Both the position numbers and the translations under genes were made by a program. Under the pieces are notes generated by a model, which was not told the DNA's origin, did no database searches, and saw only the letters and a program-made list of their open reading frames with translations. A stretch of DNA of 20,000 bases from the NCBI GenBank assembly GCA_963575745.1, contig CAUYUJ010016306.1, positions 1 through 20,000 on the forward strand, read 5' to 3'. This DNA comes from Prorocentrum cordatum. Its lineage: Eukaryota > Sar > Dinophyceae > Prorocentrales > Prorocentraceae. Positions 15,178-20,000 of this stretch are shown piece after piece. How positions within the stretch are numbered: the first letter of the stretch is position 1; the number at the start of each line of letters is the position of its first letter.

Positions 15178-16646
15178 TCACAGTCCCATTTGACGGACGG
15201 GCCCGTGAGAGTCTTGGCAAGCTGAGTCAGCGTGGCATGGCGTGCCGCAATGCCCGTGATGCGGTATCGCGTCTTGGCGAGAGTGGCTTCGCAGCCACGG
15301 ATGCTGACGGCAGCGGCCTTGGCGGCGTCTGACCCACGTGCAACACGGATCCCCAATAAGCCTGACTTGCCGTGCCTGACGACTCCTAGGGCTTTGAAGT
15401 CCACCGACTTCTGGAACGCCTCTGCCATCGTGATGGGCTGGTCCTCGGGGAACCACACGGTCTGGTACTTGTCTGCCGTGGGCTCGTCCGCACCTACGTT
15501 GCTGAGGTCGTAGGTGGCGCCGAGTTGCCCCGAACCCGCCAAGACCTTGTCAACTGCTTGAAGACTGACGCCGAAAGTGGCAGCCAGGGACCTTTTTCCG
15601 ACGCCAGATCCGTACCTGCCTAGACTTTTGCAGGGTTCGAGGATAGTGACGGCTTTAAAGTTGCCGTGGAAAAGGGCCTTGAAGGTGTCCTGCAGCTGAC
15701 TGTCGAGCTCCTGGCGGCGAGCGTCTTTCTTAGACTCCCTGTGCTTTTGGTTTTGGCGCGCCTTGTCCTGTGGAGCGGAATCCCCTCGGAAAGGACCCTT
15801 GGCGCGTGGACCACCGTTCACGGGGGCGCCTCCCGAAAACTGATCCTCGAAGGCCTGATGCATGGAGGGGACTGCGGCGATGGCTTCGGTTTCATGTATG
15901 GTCACCCGAATCCAGCATACGTGGTCGGCAGGATCAATGGTGGCGACGGCTACTTTTTCCGTGCAGGCGACTTCCTTGGTGCCCAGCTGGTACACGGTCA
16001 CGGGGACGTGCGTGTGAACCACATTGGGCGCCTTGGGGTGGCGCTTCAGCACGGGGACGGCGAGCTCGGTGCCGACGTAGTTGTCGTTTTTTGGGCCCAT
16101 GACAGCGATCGCGAGCTGACCCGTGGTACGCTTACCCTGCTCGAGATGGTGCTGCAGCAGCCGCTCGCCACTCTCGTAGTCGTGGAGGCTGATGCTGGGC
16201 TTGTACGTCTTGCCGTCGTCGAGTGATGTGGGTTCGGCCAGGACTGGGACCTTCCAGAAGGCCGGGTCCAAGGCAATAAATTTGGCGTCCGCAGCCTGAA
16301 GACGTGCGGACGCAGCTGGTGGATAGGATGTGTCACCACCATTGCGCTTAGGCTTGCTGCGCTGGTGGTGATCCAGCGTGTAGCTGATCTGGTTGGCGGC
16401 ACACATGCGAATCAAGGCACTGCCGAGCTTCTTGGTGTTGGTCTTGTGCATGTCGTACGTGGCCTGCAGCTCGTCCGCGTTCAGCTCGGCGAGCCCGTTG
16501 TATGCGGCTGTGGGGCGGTCAGACCCCGCTTGCTTGAAGGCTGCAATGCAGTCCTGTTTGCGTTGGAGGAGGGATCCTTCAGCTGCAGGACGTGAGCTCG
16601 GCGGCTGCTTGGAAGAGCGACGGCGCTCCGGCTTGGCGGGGGCCAT
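14979..16646 (-). CDS. Segment A: unrecognised basic protein at the 5' end of the retroelement (ORF1 N-terminal part)
   Basis: 555 codons from an ATG at 16646, preceded by GCCGCA, a reasonable eukaryotic start context. The frame is open a little further up, to 16685, but only through a TTG. The N-terminus is rich in Lys/Arg/Pro (MAPAKPERRRSSK). The middle has a Lys/Arg/Gln-rich stretch (DKARQNQKHRESKKDARRQ) between two globular-looking parts. The last third (around 15540-15130) has mixed hydrophobic/charged composition with Trp and Tyr (KWDCEVYHTAWDP). I recognise no catalytic motif. Its position ahead of the coiled-coil segment fits an ORF1-type nucleic-acid-binding protein, which is inference. 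After about 15105 this frame turns into low-complexity Arg/Ser/Pro/Leu sequence while the -1 frame looks coding, so the true product probably continues into segment B. Hairpin H15 lies inside it, read as ARLQAA. Confidence 0.6.
   Translation of the reverse strand: MAPAKPERRRSSKQPPSSRPAAEGSLLQRKQDCIAAFKQAGSDRPTAAYNGLAELNADELQATYDMHKTNTKKLGSALIRMCAANQISYTLDHHQRSKPKRNGGDTSYPPAASARLQAADAKFIALDPAFWKVPVLAEPTSLDDGKTYKPSISLHDYESGERLLQHHLEQGKRTTGQLAIAVMGPKNDNYVGTELAVPVLKRHPKAPNVVHTHVPVTVYQLGTKEVACTEKVAVATIDPADHVCWIRVTIHETEAIAAVPSMHQAFEDQFSGGAPVNGGPRAKGPFRGDSAPQDKARQNQKHRESKKDARRQELDSQLQDTFKALFHGNFKAVTILEPCKSLGRYGSGVGKRSLAATFGVSLQAVDKVLAGSGQLGATYDLSNVGADEPTADKYQTVWFPEDQPITMAEAFQKSVDFKALGVVRHGKSGLLGIRVARGSDAAKAAAVSIRGCEATLAKTRYRITGIAARHATLTQLAKTLTGPSVKWDCEVYHTAWDPATSAQFALVRAIVPHPHIRYRSQGAPSRGASPRPRWLRSCRRGTTLPLSPLPLSQSL
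16285..16313 (-). repeat. Hairpin H15
   Basis: GCGTCCGCA/TGCGGACGC pair perfectly (9 bp) around GCC-TGAA-GAC plus the unpaired G. It is the member nearest the 5' end of the element, read in A as SARLQAAD. Confidence 0.85.

Positions 16647-16978
<332 letters not shown>

Positions 16979-17029
<51 letters not shown>
16979..17029 (+). repeat. Poly-A run of 51
   Basis: An uninterrupted A homopolymer directly after the GA tract. It reads as T51 in the sense of the retroelement, upstream of its 5' end. It could be the 3' tail of an older plus-strand insertion or plain microsatellite slippage. Confidence 0.97.
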
Positions 17030-17030
<1 letters not shown>

Positions 17031-18789
17031 GCGGCCATCAGCTCTGAGCTGACGCAGTTTCGGGGCCCGACAGGGCCAACATCAATATTATCCAGTGGCC
17101 GATGTCAGGTTGGCCATCCAACATGGCGCGATAGCGGGCGCGCTAGCAACTCAGCGCAAACCAGGAGGGGCCCTGGGGGGGGGGCCAGGATGGGATCCAG
17201 TAGAGCGCGCGCGAGTGGCACCCAGCAGGGCAACTTAGGAAACGACCCCACCAAAGAGCAGAGGGAATCGTATACTCACAGCTGCTATGTTAGCGGCAAG
17301 GGATAGTATGCTCGCTGCTGCTCTTCTGGCTCAATGAAGGGTTGCCTCCTCGCGCCTCTTGCTTCTTGCGCCTGTCATCAGGTCGGCCCCGCGGCGGCGC
17401 CTGCAGGTTCTTGCGGCGATCGGCGCGTGCGCGATCGGCGCGTGCGCGAGCGCGCGGGCGCGGCGGCTGACGATGGGGGCGTAAACGCGCGGGCAGATGG
17501 GGAGTTGGACGCGCTCGACGCGAGCTCTTTGAAGTTCAACATCATCACGGCGGGCCCTCCACGGATGCGCAGTGGGTGCTTCGAAATCTTCAGTGTTTTT
17601 CTGTGATTGCCAGCGGGTCGATGCGGCGTTGCCGCCGCTTGCCGTAGATGTTCTGGATTGCTCGGGGGCGAACGTCCGCCGACGCCCTTCGCGGCGCGGC
17701 AGCGGCAGATGTGCGACGACCGGTTCGAGACGGAAGCGGCGTTCGAGGCGGGTGGGCTTCGTGGGCGCGCCATCGTGCCTGATGAAATGTCCGATGGTCT
17801 CGCCGAGCAGCGGCGGCGTTTCTCTGTTGCGGCGCGGCCACTCGCGCCGCGGCTCGCCCGGCGCGCGACGGCGGCGTGGAGCTGGAAGCGCGGAAGGGCT
17901 GCGGTCGCGGGCGGGCGACCCGCCGCTGGTCGCGCAAGCCTGTCGGCCACAAACATCCCAAGATCATGTGAATAGCTGCGGCATCCTGGCTCAGATCCCC
18001 GTCGACTCCTGGGCGCCGCTTGTGCATTTCGCGAACAACCGTGGCCTTGACAGGCGCTGCGCGCGCGCCGATGTGGAGACGCAAGCAGCGCGCGGCAACC
18101 TCGGCGAAAATGCGATGCGCAATTCGCGACGCATCTACCGGGGGTGCCTCGGGCGGGCGCCGGCCCCCCAGGGCGCGCTCACAGTCTGCGGAACAGGGGG
18201 GGCGTCTCGGCGATGGGCGAGACCGTGGCGGGCGCGCGCCCAGGCGACGGGCGGTCGTTCCAAACGAGGACTGCCGGCAAAGGGGGGGGCGCCGCGTCGC
18301 GGGCAACGCCCCCGTAAACGCGGGAGTTGGCGCGGGGAGGGCGCCCTGGGCAAGTTGCCCGCGCGCATCTGCTACAACGCGCGTCGCCTCGTCGAGGGCC
18401 CCCGCAAGCTCGCCGCGCGCCGGCAAGGAGAAGGCCGCCGGGGGCCTGGCCAGCAAGGGGGAGAAGCGCGCCCAGAAGGAGGCCGCCTAGCCAGCGACGA
18501 AGACGATGGGCAAGAAGAAGGCGACACGTGACAATATTTGCCGAAGCGCCCCGCAGCAAATCTCAAGAGCAGCGGGCGGCGGCGCAGGCGCGGCGTCCTC
18601 GTCGGCGACGAGAGCCATGAGATCGCCCCCTCGATGCCCCGGGGGGCAGCGCGCGCCATCCACCCCCGAGCCCCATCCAATAACGGTGGCGCTTGCAAGC
18701 CGGGCGCGGGCGTGAACCCACGCAGCTTCCAGAGGACATCGCAGAGGGCGCGCGGGCGGGCGTCGACGCGCGCGCGGGGCCAGCGCGCC
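17030..18789. other. Right flank: GC-rich DNA with no assignable gene
   Basis: Open frames occur on both strands because stops are rare at this GC content, and none shows a motif I recognise. The best candidates are a plus-strand frame ending at 18490 with a Lys/Ala-rich tail (KEKAAGGLASKGEKRAQKEAA, split here as KEKAAGGLA and SKGEKRAQKEAA) and the minus-strand frame 18456-17590, which contains a normal-looking stretch (DASRIAHRIFAEVAARC). They overlap and cannot both be right. Short inverted repeats lie at 17037-17051 (TCAGCT/AGCTGA) and 17074-17115 (GGCCAAC/GTTGGCC). Confidence 0.4.
17416..17445. repeat. Perfect tandem duplication of 15 bp
   Basis: The unit GCGATCGGCGCGTGC occurs twice in a row and is followed by GCGAG, the start of a decayed third copy. 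Confidence 0.9.
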
Positions 18790-19010
18790 GAGGTGCGCGC
18801 GGGCGCCGCGGCGCGCGCAGGCACCGTGGCGCGCGCGCGCGCGCCGCGGTGCACGTGGCGACTGGCGACGTGCGCGCGCGCCGCGGCGTTCGCAAACGTT
18901 GCGATGCGCGGAGGCACTGCGGCGTGCACGGGCGCCGCGGCGCGCGCGGCTGCCGCGCGGCTGCCGCGGCGCGCGCCGGCGCCGCGGCGCGCGCGAGCGC
19001 CGCGGCGCAG
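18790..19010. repeat. CG-rich degenerate minisatellite
   Basis: About ten loose copies of a unit like GGCGCCGCGGCGCGCG, with period near 18-21 bases. On the minus strand it reads as Arg/Ala/Gly-rich six-residue repeats (RRGARA). Alternating CG runs could form Z-DNA. Confidence 0.7.
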
Positions 19011-19021
19011 CAGGATGATAC

Positions 19022-19090
19022 CAGAGGGGGGTGGGCGGGGCGACGATGAGGGGGCGGAGGGGGGGCGGGGTGGGAAGGAGGAGGGGGCCA
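19022..19090 (+). repeat. G-rich tract, possible G-quadruplex
   Basis: Many runs of three to seven G separated by short spacers on the plus strand, within an otherwise mixed GC-rich region. Confidence 0.6.
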
Positions 19091-19336
19091 GATAACGGCG
19101 CATTCGCAGCTCGATGGCCCCCTGCGGGGGGCCCGCGGGCTCTCGGCGCAGCCCGTCGCTGCCTCTGGCCGCGGACAGTTCGCTGTCGCAGCGAAGGCGC
19201 GGCGGCGACCCCAGCGCGGGCGTTCGCGGCAGCGGCGCGCCCTCGGGGGGGAGGGGGGGGGCCTTCGGGGCCCGGTGATCTCAGGAGCGAACCCGCAACG
19301 CGATGTCGCGGTTCATCATTAGGCCGAGAACGCCCA

Positions 19337-19374
19337 GTTGCGCGGATCATTCAAGATTGAAAGATCCGCGCAGC
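19337..19374. repeat. Long near-perfect hairpin
   Basis: GCGCGGATC (19340-19348) pairs with GATCCGCGC (19363-19371). Inside, TTCAA pairs with TTGAA across a central GA, separated from the outer stem by one A-A mismatch. Three further outer positions also pair (T-A, T-G, G-C). Confidence 0.85.
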
Positions 19375-19425
19375 GTTAGAAGCCCATGTCCAAGGCGTCT
19401 CGACGCGGGCTCAACGCGCAGCGGA

Positions 19426-19860
19426 CTCCCCGCGTCCTCCTATCTTCCTCCGCCCCTCGCTTCCACTGACTCCGTCTCCCACCTGCCCCTAACTCCCCCC
19501 CGCCTCTCCCCGCCTCTTCCCGGGCCCCCCCGAGTTCCCCCGCCTCCTCCCGCGCCCCCCCGCGCCCTGCCACCTCCCGCGCATTCCCATCTCCTCCCGC
19601 CCCCCCCCCCTCCCGATTCCCCCGAGTCCTCCCGCCTCCTTTGTCGCCCTCCCGAGTCGTCCTGCCTCGCTCTGCCCCCCCGCCCCCTCGCCGCCCCCCA
19701 CCTCCCCTCGCCTCCCCCGTCTACCCCCGCTTCGCCCCGCGCCCTCCCGAATTCCCCCGCGCCTTCCCGCGCCGGTCCTCCTGCTTCCTTCGTCTCGGTG
19801 TCTTGCCCCTTCTCCTGCGTTCGCCCCCGCCCCCCCTCCCTTCTCCTTCGCGGGCGCCCC
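19426..19860. repeat. Pyrimidine-rich degenerate repeat tract
   Basis: About 430 bases dominated by C and T, with recurring CCTCCCG-like blocks and several C7-C10 runs. The strand asymmetry is strong. No gene seen. Confidence 0.75.
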
Positions 19861-19873
19861 CGCCGCCCCCCGG

Positions 19874-20000
19874 GGCGGCGAGCCCGGGCGCCCGCGCCGG
19901 GCTTCGCCGGCGTTCGGGCGAGGCTTCGCGGCGGCCCCGGCGGCGCGGGCCCCCCTGGCCTCCTGCTGGCGGCTGGGCGGCGGAGGAGGAGGTGGCGACC
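19874..20000. other. GC-rich end of window with an inverted repeat
   Basis: At about 19876-19909 GGCGAGCCCGG faces CCGGGCTTCGCC, complementary except for one extra base. No gene is seen in the remainder. Confidence 0.5.

Noticed and set aside
1545-16313. Evenly spaced palindromes as a CRISPR array
   Set aside because: Spacing is about 1 kb, outer stems differ in every copy, and the spacers are coding sequence. Nothing about it fits CRISPR beyond the regularity.
17572-18531. 319-codon plus-strand open frame in the right flank as a host gene
   Set aside because: Composition is Arg/Gly/Ala-rich with no motif, an equally long minus-strand frame overlaps it, and long frames are expected by chance at this GC content.

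Overview
The window looks like nuclear DNA of a GC-rich protist. A dinoflagellate is my best guess, from the high GC, long (GA)n tracts, very long one-directional coding stretches and the style of the reverse transcriptase. That is inference; no rRNA, tRNA or unambiguous host gene is present to settle it.

Almost the whole window (about 799-16803) is one non-LTR (LINE-type) retrotransposon of roughly 16 kb, read on the minus strand. It lies between two (GA)n tracts (689-798 and 16804-16978). In its sense direction it has a structured 5' leader (16803-16647) and then an almost unbroken coding stretch (16646-1165). A structured 3' UTR (1164-799) ends directly in (CT)n. The coding stretch falls into six open segments, A to F. 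A (16646-14979) is an unrecognised basic protein. B (to 14080) carries a coiled coil, as LINE ORF1 proteins do. C (13908-11365) has hydrophobic segments. D (12130-9281) has a possible ADP-ribosyltransferase-like region and Cys-rich zinc-binding-like clusters. E (9467-8133) has a possible ubiquitin-like fold. F (8286-1165) has an apurinic-type endonuclease, reverse transcriptase, CCHC finger and RNase H. Each frame change (A to B, C to D, D to E, E to F) is in the same direction (-1), and B and C share a frame separated by a single TGA.

The most striking signal is a family of 15 hairpins spread along the element, all in one orientation and mostly 1.0-1.3 kb apart. On the plus strand each has an inner 3-bp stem (GGC/GCC, GCC/GGC or GCC/GAC), a TGAA or TGGA loop and one unpaired G just 3' of the inner stem. 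The outer stem differs in sequence from copy to copy yet stays self-complementary. The hairpins fall in all three reading frames and mostly in linkers between protein domains, so selection or copying acts on the nucleic acid and not on a peptide.

Flanks: 1-688 holds a degenerate repeat, an open frame of doubtful meaning, poly-T and poly-G. 17030-20000 is extremely GC-rich, with no gene I can assign. It contains a 51-nt poly-A next to the GA tract, a 15-bp tandem duplication, a CG-rich 18-bp-like minisatellite, a long pyrimidine-rich tract and a strong 38-bp hairpin at 19337-19374.
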